DNA from: Actinomycetes bacterium | Lineage (GTDB): Bacteria > Actinomycetota > Actinomycetes > Propionibacteriales > Propionibacteriaceae | DNA: 25,790 nucleotides | Direction: 5' to 3' | Assembly (NCBI GenBank): GCA_029778515.1 | Contig: JAKOQD010000333.1 | Span: 1-25,790, forward strand | Shown here: one piece after another, positions 7,559 through 15,212 of the stretch | Position numbering within the stretch: position 1 is the stretch's first letter | How the letters are laid out: each line of letters starts with the position of its first letter | The notes under the pieces: model-generated | The model's database searches: none | What the model saw: only the letters and a program-made list of their open reading frames with translations | What the model was told of the DNA's origin: nothing | Made by a program: the position numbers and the translations under genes

Positions 7559-8468
7559 CCGCCGACTCGGTCTCAGTGCCGCGCGGACGCGGACCGGAGT
7601 AGTCCGGCCCGTACGCCCCGGGAGCGGGACGCCGGCGACGCAGCGGGGCAACCGCCCCAGGCGCCAACCGGCGGGTGAAGATCAGGAACCCAGTGTGCCC
7701 GGACGTCTGGTGACCGGGACGCACCGCCAGGCCCTCGGCATGCCATTCCCGCGCCGAGTACTCCCGGGCCGACGGCTCAGTGAACCCACCGTGCGCCCGC
7801 AGCGTCTCCATGGTGCGGCTCAACTGCGTGGTGGTAGCCACGTAGCAGCACAGCAAACCGCCGGCCACCAGCACGTTCGCCACCACGTCGATGCACTCCC
7901 AGGGGGCCAGCATGTCCAGCACCGCCCGGTCGATCGGCTCGTCGCCGATGTCCGTGACCAGGTCGCCGACCCGCAACGTCCAGGCCGGATGCGGCTCCCC
8001 GAAGAACTTGGTCACGTTCTGCTCGGCGATCTTCGCGAACTCGGCGCGCCGCTCATAGGAGTACAGGCGTCCGGTCGGGCCGATGGCCCGGAGCATGAAG
8101 ATGCTCAGCGCGCCCGAGCCGGCACCGGCCTCCAGCACCCGGGCGCCGGGGAAGATGTCGGTCTGAACCAAAATGTGCGCCGCGTCCTTCGGGTACACCA
8201 CGGCGGCGCCACGCGGCATCGTCACGGTGAACTCCTCCAGCAGCGGGCGGAAAGCGAGATAGCCCACACCGCCGGCCGAGTGCACGACGCTGCCCTCGGG
8301 ACGTCCGATCAGCTCGTCGTGGCTGATCCCGCCCTTGGTGGTGTGGAAGGTGCCTCCGTCCGCCAGCACGACTGAGTGCCTACGTCCCTTGGGATCGCTG
8401 AGAGTGATTCGTTCTCCGGCACGCAGCACGCCCGTGCGGACGCCGCTGAGCGGCTCAAGTTCAGGCAT
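7551..8468 (-). CDS. trmI: tRNA (adenine-58-N1)-methyltransferase TrmI
   Basis: TrmI makes m1A58 in the T-loop of tRNAs using SAM. The 305-residue product has the N-terminal small beta domain ([18 protein letters not shown]), the [21 protein letters not shown] lead-in and the SAM-binding EAGAGSGAL at 113-121. [17 protein letters not shown] follows, then [12 protein letters not shown] as the catalytic-side motif IV region. It is longer than the M. tuberculosis enzyme (280 residues as I recall) because of a Pro/Arg-rich C-terminal tail of about 35 residues. ATG at 8466-8468 overlaps the upstream lipoprotein gene by 8 nt (ATGCCTGA), and its own stop overlaps arc with the same 8-nt sequence. trmI next to arc is conserved in other actinobacteria. 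Confidence 0.95.
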   Translation of the reverse strand: MPELEPLSGVRTGVLRAGERITLSDPKGRRHSVVLADGGTFHTTKGGISHDELIGRPEGSVVHSAGGVGYLAFRPLLEEFTVTMPRGAAVVYPKDAAHILVQTDIFPGARVLEAGAGSGALSIFMLRAIGPTGRLYSYERRAEFAKIAEQNVTKFFGEPHPAWTLRVGDLVTDIGDEPIDRAVLDMLAPWECIDVVANVLVAGGLLCCYVATTTQLSRTMETLRAHGGFTEPSAREYSAREWHAEGLAVRPGHQTSGHTGFLIFTRRLAPGAVAPLRRRRPAPGAYGPDYSGPRPRGTETESADA

Positions 8469-9948
8469 GGCTGATCCCCCAGAGTCCTAGTTGCTGCCCG
8501 CTGCCGAAGGCGTCGCCCACCAGGGTGACACCCTTGCCGAGCAGCAGGATGCCATCCCCCTGCGACACCGGCAGCACGGTGTTGTCGGCCGCAGCCTGCT
8601 GCTGCAGCTCGGTGAAGGCCACCGTCCGCGCGGCCCCGGTTGTGGTGCGCGACCGCTGCACCAGTTCGTCCAGCTTCTCGCTGCTGCCGGCCAGCGGTTC
8701 GGCGAGATAGCGCTGCAGCCAGCCGGTGGCGTTGTTGACCCAGGCCGGACGGTCGGTCAACCACAGGTCGGCATCACCGGTGGTCACCAGGCGAACACTC
8801 ACCTTGTCCATGCTCTCGATGCGATCGCGCAGCAGCCGCGCCTGGTCGGCGTGACCGGGGGCGGTGGCGGTGTACCCGAGCGTGAGCTTGATCCGCTTCC
8901 CCTTTAGCTCCGGCAGCTTCGGCCGACCGCCGAGCGCGAAGGATGCGGCATGGTCGACCACCCCGACCGGCACGATCGAGTCCAGCGTGCGGTCGCCCTG
9001 CAGTGCCTTCGCTACCCCCAGCCTCAGGTCGTTGTTCTCGCGCAGCTTCGAGTTGGCGTTCCAGATCAGCTGCGTGACGCGGGCGCCGGGCAGGTGGTAG
9101 GAGGTGAAGCCGGATGCTGTGGTCTTGTCCGGACTGGCGGCGATCTCGTCGGTCAGCCGCTGCAGCGCAGCACCGTCGACGCTGCGCCAGACCACGTCAG
9201 CGGTCCCGTCGGCGATCGCGGCTTCGGCGGCCACCGAGTCGGGCACAACCTGGAGACGCACTGCGTCCAGGATGCCGGCGCGCGGCCCGAAGTAGGTTTC
9301 GAACTTGGTGAAGTCGACCTGCTCTGCGGCGATCTCGAACACCTGGAACTGACCAGACCCCACTGGCTGCACATCGAGCGGCAGCGCCGCGTCCGGGTCG
9401 TAGACCTGCTCGTCGACGATGCTGGCAGCCTGCCCGGCCAGCGCGTAGCCGAACTGGTTGTCGGCCCAAGAGAGGTAGAACTTCACCGTCTGGGCGTCCG
9501 GCGTTTCGATTCGCTTGAGCGCCGAGAGCAAACCGATGGATGTGTTGGCCGCACCCATTCGCAGGGCGCGCTGGATGCTGAACTTCACGTCGGAGGAGTC
9601 GAGGACGTTGCCGTTGTGGAAGGTCAACTCCTCCGGCAGCGTGCACTCGTACACCGTCTCCGACGTGAACAGGCAGTCGGTCGCCAGATCGGGTTTCAAC
9701 TCCCCGCTGCCGGGCAGGACGAGCATCAGCCGTTGATAGACGCTGTTCACCAGGAGCGAGTCGGTGTCCCCGACCGCGATCACCGGGTCAGCCGTCGTGA
9801 CCGGGTCGCTCGTGATCAGCGTGAACGGACGCGCGGTCGGCGTCACAGCCGGGCTCTGCGTCGGCTCGACAACGGTCGGCGTGCAGCCGGCCAGCGCCAC
9901 GGCGAGGACGAGGGCTGTGGCCAGCTTGCGGAGGCGATCAGCGGGCAT
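8461..9948 (-). CDS. SBP_bac_5-type ABC substrate-binding lipoprotein (orphan)
   Basis: This is a predicted extracellular lipoprotein of the oligopeptide/nickel-binding family (family 5). An N-terminal signal peptide ends in the lipobox LAGC with lipidated Cys22, followed by a Thr/Pro/Ser linker. The mature part keeps family hallmarks: YQRLM, LKPDLATD, LTFHNGNVLDSSDVKFSIQRAL (the FHDG-type segment) and ADNQFGYALAG. The 495-residue length is normal to slightly short. The ligand cannot be told from sequence. No permease or ATPase genes adjoin it. Instead it overlaps metH (11 nt) upstream and trmI (8 nt) downstream, so it is an orphan binding protein in a housekeeping operon. It may serve a distant transporter or act as a sensor. 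Confidence 0.85.
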   Translation of the reverse strand: MPADRLRKLATALVLAVALAGCTPTVVEPTQSPAVTPTARPFTLITSDPVTTADPVIAVGDTDSLLVNSVYQRLMLVLPGSGELKPDLATDCLFTSETVYECTLPEELTFHNGNVLDSSDVKFSIQRALRMGAANTSIGLLSALKRIETPDAQTVKFYLSWADNQFGYALAGQAASIVDEQVYDPDAALPLDVQPVGSGQFQVFEIAAEQVDFTKFETYFGPRAGILDAVRLQVVPDSVAAEAAIADGTADVVWRSVDGAALQRLTDEIAASPDKTTASGFTSYHLPGARVTQLIWNANSKLRENNDLRLGVAKALQGDRTLDSIVPVGVVDHAASFALGGRPKLPELKGKRIKLTLGYTATAPGHADQARLLRDRIESMDKVSVRLVTTGDADLWLTDRPAWVNNATGWLQRYLAEPLAGSSEKLDELVQRSRTTTGAARTVAFTELQQQAAADNTVLPVSQGDGILLLGKGVTLVGDAFGSGQQLGLWGISHA

Positions 9949-12900
9949 TGAAGTACTTGGCCTCCGGATGGTGCACGACGATCGCGTCCGTCGACTGCTC
10001 AGGGTGTAGCTGCAGTTCCTCGGACAAGGTCACCCCGATCCGCTCCGGACGCAGCAACGTCACCAGCTTCGCGCGATCGGCCAGGTCGGGGCAGGCCGGG
10101 TAGCCGAAGGAGTAGCGCGAGCCGCGATAGGCCTGGTCGCGGATCATGGCATCGACCTCGCCGTCGCCGCCGAGCCCCAGTTCGGCGCGGACACGGGCGT
10201 GCCAGTACTCGGCCAGGGCTTCGGTGAGTTGCACCGACAGTCCGTGCAATTCGAGGTAGTCGCGATACGCGTCCGCCTCGAACAGCTTGGTCGTGGCCTG
10301 GGCGACCGCCGAGCCCATGGTCACCAGTTGCAGCGCGATCACGTCGGGGCCGCGTTCGGCGGCCTCGTCCGCGTCCCGGAAGAAGTCGGCCAGGCAGAGC
10401 CGCCGGTCGCGGGACTGCCGCGGCCAGATGAATCGGGTGACTTCTCGGGCCGGGTCGTCCGGGTCGCCGAGGATCAGTGTGTTGCCTTCGGAATGGCAGG
10501 GCCAGTAGCCATAGACGACCGCCGGTTCCGCGAGTGCCTCGGTCTGGACGCGGTCGAGCCAGTGTCGCAGCCGTGGCCGGCCTTCGGTCTCGACGAGTTC
10601 CTCGTAGGTCGGGCCGCCGGGGCTGCCGCGCAGCCCCCACTGGCCCATGAAGGTGGCGCGCTCGTCCAGCCAGCCGGCGACTTCGGCGAGCTTGAGGCCC
10701 TTCACCACACGGCTGCCCCAGAACGGCGGCGTCGGCACATCCTGATCGCGGGCGACGTCCGAGCGTTCGGTCGAATCAACCGCCTCCGGGTCGTTCGCTC
10801 GCGGCTTGGCGACCACCCGGCGGCGGCGTGGCTCGGGCAGTGCGGCACCGGGGACGCCGGACTTCACCGCCATCACCTTCTCCATCAATGCCAGCCCCTC
10901 GAAGGCGTCGCGGGCATAGCGCACCTCACCCTGGTAGAGGTCGTTGAGGTCTTCCTCCACGAACGCCCGGGTGAGCGCTGCACCGCCGAGCAGCACCGGG
11001 AACCCGCCGAGCCCGCGATTGTTCAGTTCAAGCAGGTTGTCCTTCATCACCACGGTCGACTTCACCAGCAGGCCGGACATGCCGATCGCATCGGCGTTGT
11101 GCACCAGGGCGGCTTCGATGATCGCACTGACCGGCTGCTTGATGCCGAGGTTGACCACCGTGTAGCCGTTGTTGGTGAGGATGATGTCCACCAGGTTCTT
11201 GCCGATGTCGTGCACGTCGCCCTTCACCGTGGCGATCACCAGGGTGCCCTTGCCGGCCGCGTCCGCCTTGTCGAGGTGCGGTTCGAGGTGCGCGACCGCC
11301 ATCTTCATCACCTCGGCCGACTGGAGGACGAATGGCAGCTGCATCTGGCCCGAGCCGAACAGCTCACCGACCACCTTCATCCCGGCCAGGAGGTCGTCGT
11401 TGATGATCGCGAGGGCGTCCTTGGCAGCGAGCGCGTCGTCGAGATCGTGGCCCAGGCCCTTGGCGTCACCGTCCACGATTCGCCGCTGGAGCCGTTCGGT
11501 GACCGGTAGCGCGGCCAGTTCGGCTGCGCGGGCCTCCTTGGTGCTGGTGGTGGTTACCCCCTCGAACAGTTCGAGGAATCTGGTCAGCGGGTCGTAGTCG
11601 GGGGTGCGCCGGTCGTAGACCAAGTCTTCGGCTACCTGCCGCTGTTCTTCGGGGATGCGGGCGATCGGCACGATCCGCGCGGCCGGGACGATGCCGGAAT
11701 CCAGGCCCGCCTCGACGCATTCGTGCAGGAATACCGAGTTGAGCACCTGTCGGGCGGCCGGGTTGAGCCCGAAGGAGACGTTGGAAACGCCCAGAGTGGT
11801 GTGGATTCCCGGGTATTTCGAGGTGACCTGACGAATCGCCTCGATCGTCTCGAGCGCGTCCCGGCGGGTCTCCTCCTGTCCGGTTGCGATCGGGAAGGTG
11901 AGGCAGTCGACGATGATGTCGCCGATCTCGAGCCCCCACTTGGTGGTGAGGTCGGCGATCAGGCGGTCGGCGACGCGCACCTTCCACTCGGCGGTGCGGG
12001 CCTGGCCCTCCTCGTCGATGGTCAGTGCCACCACCGCGGTGCCGTGCTCCTTCACCAGCGGCATCGCCTTGGCGAAGCGAGAGTCGGGCCCGTCGCCGTC
12101 CTCGAAGTTCACCGAGTTGATCACGCAGCGTCCGCCGAGCCGCTCCAGACCCGCCTGCAGCACGGCGGGCTCGGTGGAGTCGAGCATGATCGGCAGGGAC
12201 ACGCCGGTGCCGAGCCGGAAGGCGAGTTCGGCCATGTCGGCTGCACCGTCGCGTCCGACGTAGTCAACGCACAGATCGAGGAGATGGGCGCCGCCTCGGC
12301 TCTGCTGTTTGGCGATGTCGAGGCAATCGGCCCAGTTCTCGGCCAGCATGGCCTCGCGGAAGGCCTTGGAACCGTTGGCGTTCGTGCGCTCGCCAATGGA
12401 GAGGTAGCTGAGCTCCTGGCGCAGCGGCACTTCGCTGTACAGCGAGGAAACGGCCGAGACGCGGACGGGGTCGCGCGGCGCGGGCGGTCGCCCGGCCACG
12501 GCTGCGGCGAGGGCGCCGATATGCGCCGGAGTGGTACCGCAGCAGCCGCCCACCAGCCCCAGGCCGAACTCGGAGGTGTACTGGGCCACGTAGCCGACGA
12601 ACTCTTCGGGGCCCATCGGATAGCGGGCGCCGTCCGGCGTGAGCTCGGGCAGGCCGGCGTTAGGCATGCAGACCAACGGGATCCGCGCGTGCCGGGACAG
12701 GTGCCGCAGATGCTCGCTCATCTCGGTCGGACCAGTGCCACAGTTGAGGCCGATGGCGTCGATCTCCAGTGGCTCGAGCGCGGTCAGCGCAGCGCCGATC
12801 TCACTGCCAAGCAGCATCGTTCCGGAGGCTTCCACGGTCACGTTGACGAAGATCGGTACATTGACGCCGAGCGCAGCGCGAGCCCGCCGGGCGCCGTTCA

Positions 12901-13408
12901 CCGCGGCCTTGGCCTGCAGCAGGTCCTGGCTGGTCTCGATCTGGAACCCGTCGATGCCACCGGCGAGCATCGCCTCGGCCTGCACCTGGTACGCGTCCCG
13001 AAGGGTCGCATAGGGCAGGTGGCCGAGGCTGGGCAGCTTGGTGCCCGGCCCGATGCTGCCGAGCACATAGCGGGAACGATCGGGGGTGCTCGCCGCGTCC
13101 GCAGCGGCGCGGGCGATTCGGGCGCCCGCTTCGGCAAGTTCGGCGATCCGCTCGGTGGCGTCATACTCGCCCAAGGCGGAGAGATTCGCCCCGAACGTGT
13201 TGGTTTCGACCAGGTCGGCACCGGCGTCCAGGTAGGCGGCGTGAATCGCCCCCACAACATCTGGACGGGTGACGTTCAGCACCTCGTTGCAGCCCTCCAG
13301 ACCCTGGAAATCGTCCATGGTCAGGTCGTAGCCCTGCAGCATCGTGCCCATACCACCGTCCGCCACTAGGACGCGGGTGGTCAGGGCCGAGCGCAAGTCG
13401 CGGGTCAT
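9938..13408 (-). CDS. metH: Cobalamin-dependent methionine synthase
   Basis: MetH transfers the methyl group of 5-methyltetrahydrofolate via cobalamin to homocysteine. The 1156-residue product has all modules. The homocysteine domain (1 to about 310) has zinc ligands Cys223, Cys289 and Cys290 (GGCCGTT). The pterin domain (about 335-620) includes SIGERTNANGS and NSVNFEDG. The cobalamin domain carries DVHDIGKN at 731-738 with base-on ligand His733. The SAM-binding reactivation domain (about 920-1156) has RYSFGYPACPDL. Length is near the usual 1190-1230, with a charged linker at about 850-890. The start ATG at 13406-13408 lies exactly 7 nt after TATTCT and has no Shine-Dalgarno, so it is probably leaderless. 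No SAM or cobalamin riboswitch fits in the 38-bp upstream gap. Confidence 0.97.
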   Translation of the reverse strand: MTRDLRSALTTRVLVADGGMGTMLQGYDLTMDDFQGLEGCNEVLNVTRPDVVGAIHAAYLDAGADLVETNTFGANLSALGEYDATERIAELAEAGARIARAAADAASTPDRSRYVLGSIGPGTKLPSLGHLPYATLRDAYQVQAEAMLAGGIDGFQIETSQDLLQAKAAVNGARRARAALGVNVPIFVNVTVEASGTMLLGSEIGAALTALEPLEIDAIGLNCGTGPTEMSEHLRHLSRHARIPLVCMPNAGLPELTPDGARYPMGPEEFVGYVAQYTSEFGLGLVGGCCGTTPAHIGALAAAVAGRPPAPRDPVRVSAVSSLYSEVPLRQELSYLSIGERTNANGSKAFREAMLAENWADCLDIAKQQSRGGAHLLDLCVDYVGRDGAADMAELAFRLGTGVSLPIMLDSTEPAVLQAGLERLGGRCVINSVNFEDGDGPDSRFAKAMPLVKEHGTAVVALTIDEEGQARTAEWKVRVADRLIADLTTKWGLEIGDIIVDCLTFPIATGQEETRRDALETIEAIRQVTSKYPGIHTTLGVSNVSFGLNPAARQVLNSVFLHECVEAGLDSGIVPAARIVPIARIPEEQRQVAEDLVYDRRTPDYDPLTRFLELFEGVTTTSTKEARAAELAALPVTERLQRRIVDGDAKGLGHDLDDALAAKDALAIINDDLLAGMKVVGELFGSGQMQLPFVLQSAEVMKMAVAHLEPHLDKADAAGKGTLVIATVKGDVHDIGKNLVDIILTNNGYTVVNLGIKQPVSAIIEAALVHNADAIGMSGLLVKSTVVMKDNLLELNNRGLGGFPVLLGGAALTRAFVEEDLNDLYQGEVRYARDAFEGLALMEKVMAVKSGVPGAALPEPRRRRVVAKPRANDPEAVDSTERSDVARDQDVPTPPFWGSRVVKGLKLAEVAGWLDERATFMGQWGLRGSPGGPTYEELVETEGRPRLRHWLDRVQTEALAEPAVVYGYWPCHSEGNTLILGDPDDPAREVTRFIWPRQSRDRRLCLADFFRDADEAAERGPDVIALQLVTMGSAVAQATTKLFEADAYRDYLELHGLSVQLTEALAEYWHARVRAELGLGGDGEVDAMIRDQAYRGSRYSFGYPACPDLADRAKLVTLLRPERIGVTLSEELQLHPEQSTDAIVVHHPEAKYFNAR

Positions 13409-13415
13409 GGGGAGC

Positions 13416-13421
13416 AGAATA
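13416..13421 (-). promoter_or_regulatory. metH -10 element (TATTCT), leaderless start
   Basis: TATTCT on the minus strand is followed by 7 nt and then the metH ATG, so transcription should begin at or next to the A of the start codon. No recognisable -35 was found; its place overlaps the PAC2 -10 and start. This promoter would drive the whole metH-to-tyrA operon. Confidence 0.6.
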
Positions 13422-13437
13422 GGCGAGTCCGCCTATT
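13418..13437. promoter_or_regulatory. Palindrome bridging divergent metH and PAC2 promoters
   Basis: AATAGGCG (13418-13425) and CGCCTATT (13430-13437) form a perfect 8-bp inverted repeat around AGTC. The -10 elements of the two divergent genes are embedded in its outer ends, so either polymerase or a dimeric regulator bound here would block both. Confidence 0.55.
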
Positions 13438-13439
13438 GT
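13434..13439 (+). promoter_or_regulatory. PAC2-gene -10 element (TATTGT), leaderless start
   Basis: TATTGT is followed by 7 nt and then the ATG at 13447, mirroring the metH promoter. This favours the ATG at 13447 over the in-frame GTG at 13438, which lies inside the -10. Confidence 0.6.
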
Positions 13440-13446
13440 GGTCGCC

Positions 13447-14286
13447 ATGGCAGAGGCTCGTGGGCTCAGGGGTTTGCGCAACCCAGCCGTGATCGCGGCT
13501 TTCGGCGGCTGGAACGACGCCGGCGACGCAGCGAGCGGCGTGATCGATCATCTGGTCGACACTTACCGCGCCGAACTCGAGTTCGCGATCGACCCGGAGG
13601 AGTTCTACGACTTCCAGGTGAACCGTCCCACCACCCGGCTGATCGACGGCAAGCGGACGATCGAGTGGCCGACCACCGAGGTGCTGGTGGCCAACCTGCC
13701 CGAACGTGACCTGGTCCTGATCGGTGGCCCCGAGCCCAACTATCGCTGGCAGGAGTACCTGAACCGGCTGATGTCGCTGTTGCGCTCGGTGCGGCCGGAG
13801 ATGGTGGTGGTGCTGGGCGCGCTGCTGACCGACGCGCCGCACACCCGTCCGGTGCCGGTCAGCGGGACTGCCAGCGACGCCGAGTTGGCCGCAGAACTCG
13901 GGCTGGAGATCTCGGACTACGAAGGCCCAACCGGCATCGTCGGCGTGCTGTCACAGGAGTGCTCCGTGGCCGGGATGCCGGTGGTCTCGATGTGGGCCTC
14001 GGTGCCGCACTACGTTGCCGAGCCGCCGAATCCGAAAGCCACGCTGGCCCTGATGACCCGGCTCGAGGACGTGCTCAACCTGCCGCTCGACCCGGGTGAG
14101 CTGCCGGAGGCGGCAGAGTCCTGGGTGGAGCAGGTGAACGAGCTGGTGGCCGACGATCCGGACATCGCCGGCTACATCGCCGCGCTGGAGGAGCGTCGCG
14201 ACGAGGCCACCCCGGCGCCTTCGGGCGATGCGATCGCAGCCGAGTTCGAACGCTACCTGCGTCGCCGGGATCGCCGCCGCGGCTGA
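13447..14286 (+). CDS. PAC2-family protein (proteasome assembly chaperone 2-like fold)
   Basis: The 279-residue product belongs to the PAC2 family, named after a eukaryotic proteasome assembly chaperone but of unknown role in bacteria. Visible family features are AVIAAFGGWNDAGDAAS near the N-terminus, EFYDFQVNRPTTRL, then VLIGGPEPNYRW, VVVLGALLTDAPHTRPVPVSG and a GPTGIVGVL segment around a putative small-molecule pocket. The C-terminus is helical and charged. I chose ATG 13447 because a -10 sits 7 nt upstream. It is divergent from metH, an arrangement I recall in M. tuberculosis (Rv2125/Rv2124c), so the neighbourhood is old. A link to pupylation is only suggested by its name and its shared promoter region with the operon that carries arc, dop and pup. 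Confidence 0.85.
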   Translation: MAEARGLRGLRNPAVIAAFGGWNDAGDAASGVIDHLVDTYRAELEFAIDPEEFYDFQVNRPTTRLIDGKRTIEWPTTEVLVANLPERDLVLIGGPEPNYRWQEYLNRLMSLLRSVRPEMVVVLGALLTDAPHTRPVPVSGTASDAELAAELGLEISDYEGPTGIVGVLSQECSVAGMPVVSMWASVPHYVAEPPNPKATLALMTRLEDVLNLPLDPGELPEAAESWVEQVNELVADDPDIAGYIAALEERRDEATPAPSGDAIAAEFERYLRRRDRRRG

Positions 14287-14303
14287 GCTACACCCGAGGG
14301 ATC

Positions 14304-14380
14304 ACTGTCGCCCCAGGCCGCCACTGTCAGCCCAAGCCGCCCACCGTAAGCCCAAGCCCTTACCGTCATCCCGGCGAAGG
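14304..14380 (+). repeat. Four imperfect 19-20 bp tandem repeats
   Basis: Units begin at 14304, 14323, 14343 and 14362, roughly ACYGTMRSCCCARGCCGCC. The fourth is degenerate and runs into the left arm of the REP-like hairpin at 14365. They lie in the 137-bp convergent gap between the PAC2 gene and rpe, which holds no ORF. Confidence 0.55.
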
Positions 14381-14390
14381 CCGGGATCTC
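14365..14390. repeat. REP-like hairpin, copy 4 (opposite orientation)
   Basis: It is the reverse complement of the element at 836-861 except for loop bases (its sense loop is CTTC, as at 2429). Stem ATCCCGGC (14368-14375) pairs with GCCGGGAT (14380-14387). It lies between the convergent ends of the PAC2 gene and rpe and could terminate both. Confidence 0.75.
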
Positions 14391-14423
14391 CGCCGACCCC
14401 ACACCGACTGGCGGGCCGCAGAA

Positions 14424-15086
14424 TCAGCTGGCCACGCCCTCCGCCTGAGCCTTGAGCGCGCGTACCACGGCGTCCGGATCGTCTGAGCTGAACACTGCCG
14501 AGCCTGCCACGAAGGTGTCCGCGCCGGCTTCGACGCAACGCTCAATGGTCTCTGCGGACACTCCCCCATCGACCTGCAGCCAGATGTCGCCGCCCCGTGC
14601 GTCCAAGAGCTTCCGCGTCCGTCGGATCTTGGGCAGCACCAGGTCGAGGAACTTCTGGCCGCCGAAGCCAGGCTCCACGGTCATCAGCAGCACCATGTCG
14701 AGCTCTCCAAGGAGGTCTTCGTAGGGCTCGATCGGAGTGGCGGGACGCAGCGCCATGGACGCGCGCGCACCGTGGCCGCGCAGTTCGCGGGCGAGCTTCA
14801 CCGGCGCGTCCGAGGCTTCGATGTGGAACGTCACCGACTCGGCGCCCGCTTCGGCGTAGGCAGGTGCCCAGCGATCGGCCTGAGCGATCATCAGGTGGAC
14901 GTCCAGGAACTTGGTCGTGTTGCGCCGGATGCTCTCCACCATCGGCACCCCGAAGGTCAGGTTCGGCACGAAATGGTTGTCCATGACATCAAGATGGACG
15001 CCATCGGCGCTCGGAACCCGGGCGATCTCGGCGTTGAGGCCGCCCAGTTCGGCGTTGAGGATGCTCGGCGTGATTCGGATACCCAC
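14424..15086 (-). CDS. rpe: Ribulose-phosphate 3-epimerase
   Basis: Rpe interconverts ribulose 5-phosphate and xylulose 5-phosphate in the pentose phosphate pathway. The 220-residue TIM-barrel product starts [16 protein letters not shown] and carries the metal-binding set His31 and Asp33 (HLDVMD), His64 (DVHLMI) and Asp173 (VDGGV), plus EPGFGGQKF of the phosphate loop. A longer reading to 15122 is open, but family alignment fits the GTG at 15084-15086. A TAGGGT hexamer exactly 7 nt upstream supports a leaderless transcript from there. It lies downstream of rsmB with a 126-bp gap and is convergent with the PAC2 gene. Confidence 0.95.
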   Translation of the reverse strand: MGIRITPSILNAELGGLNAEIARVPSADGVHLDVMDNHFVPNLTFGVPMVESIRRNTTKFLDVHLMIAQADRWAPAYAEAGAESVTFHIEASDAPVKLARELRGHGARASMALRPATPIEPYEDLLGELDMVLLMTVEPGFGGQKFLDLVLPKIRRTRKLLDARGGDIWLQVDGGVSAETIERCVEAGADTFVAGSAVFSSDDPDAVVRALKAQAEGVAS

Positions 15087-15093
15087 GGGCCAA

Positions 15094-15099
15094 ACCCTA
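15094..15099 (-). promoter_or_regulatory. rpe -10 element (TAGGGT), leaderless start
   Basis: TAGGGT is followed by 7 nt (TTGGCCC) and then the rpe GTG. There is no Shine-Dalgarno sequence between, and no clear -35. It fixes the start codon choice for rpe. Confidence 0.6.
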
Positions 15100-15212
15100 T
15101 CTGCCGCCGGGCCCCGCTCCACCCGTCCGCAAACTGGACCGCTAGGTCCCAGGACGGGCCAGAACTGTCCAGCCTGCGCAGCTGTGGGGCTCGCCGAGCG
15201 GTTGATGGCTGG

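Noticed and set aside
7559..7651. Upstream start giving ARC 31 more residues
   Set aside because: The extension overlaps trmI deeply, is Arg/Pro-rich and does not resemble the coiled-coil N-terminus; the ATG at 7558 gives a normal start and an 8-nt overlap.
11723..13369. 548-codon plus-strand reading frame opposite metH
   Set aside because: It lies wholly within the intact metH and has the composition typical of antisense frames in high-GC coding DNA.
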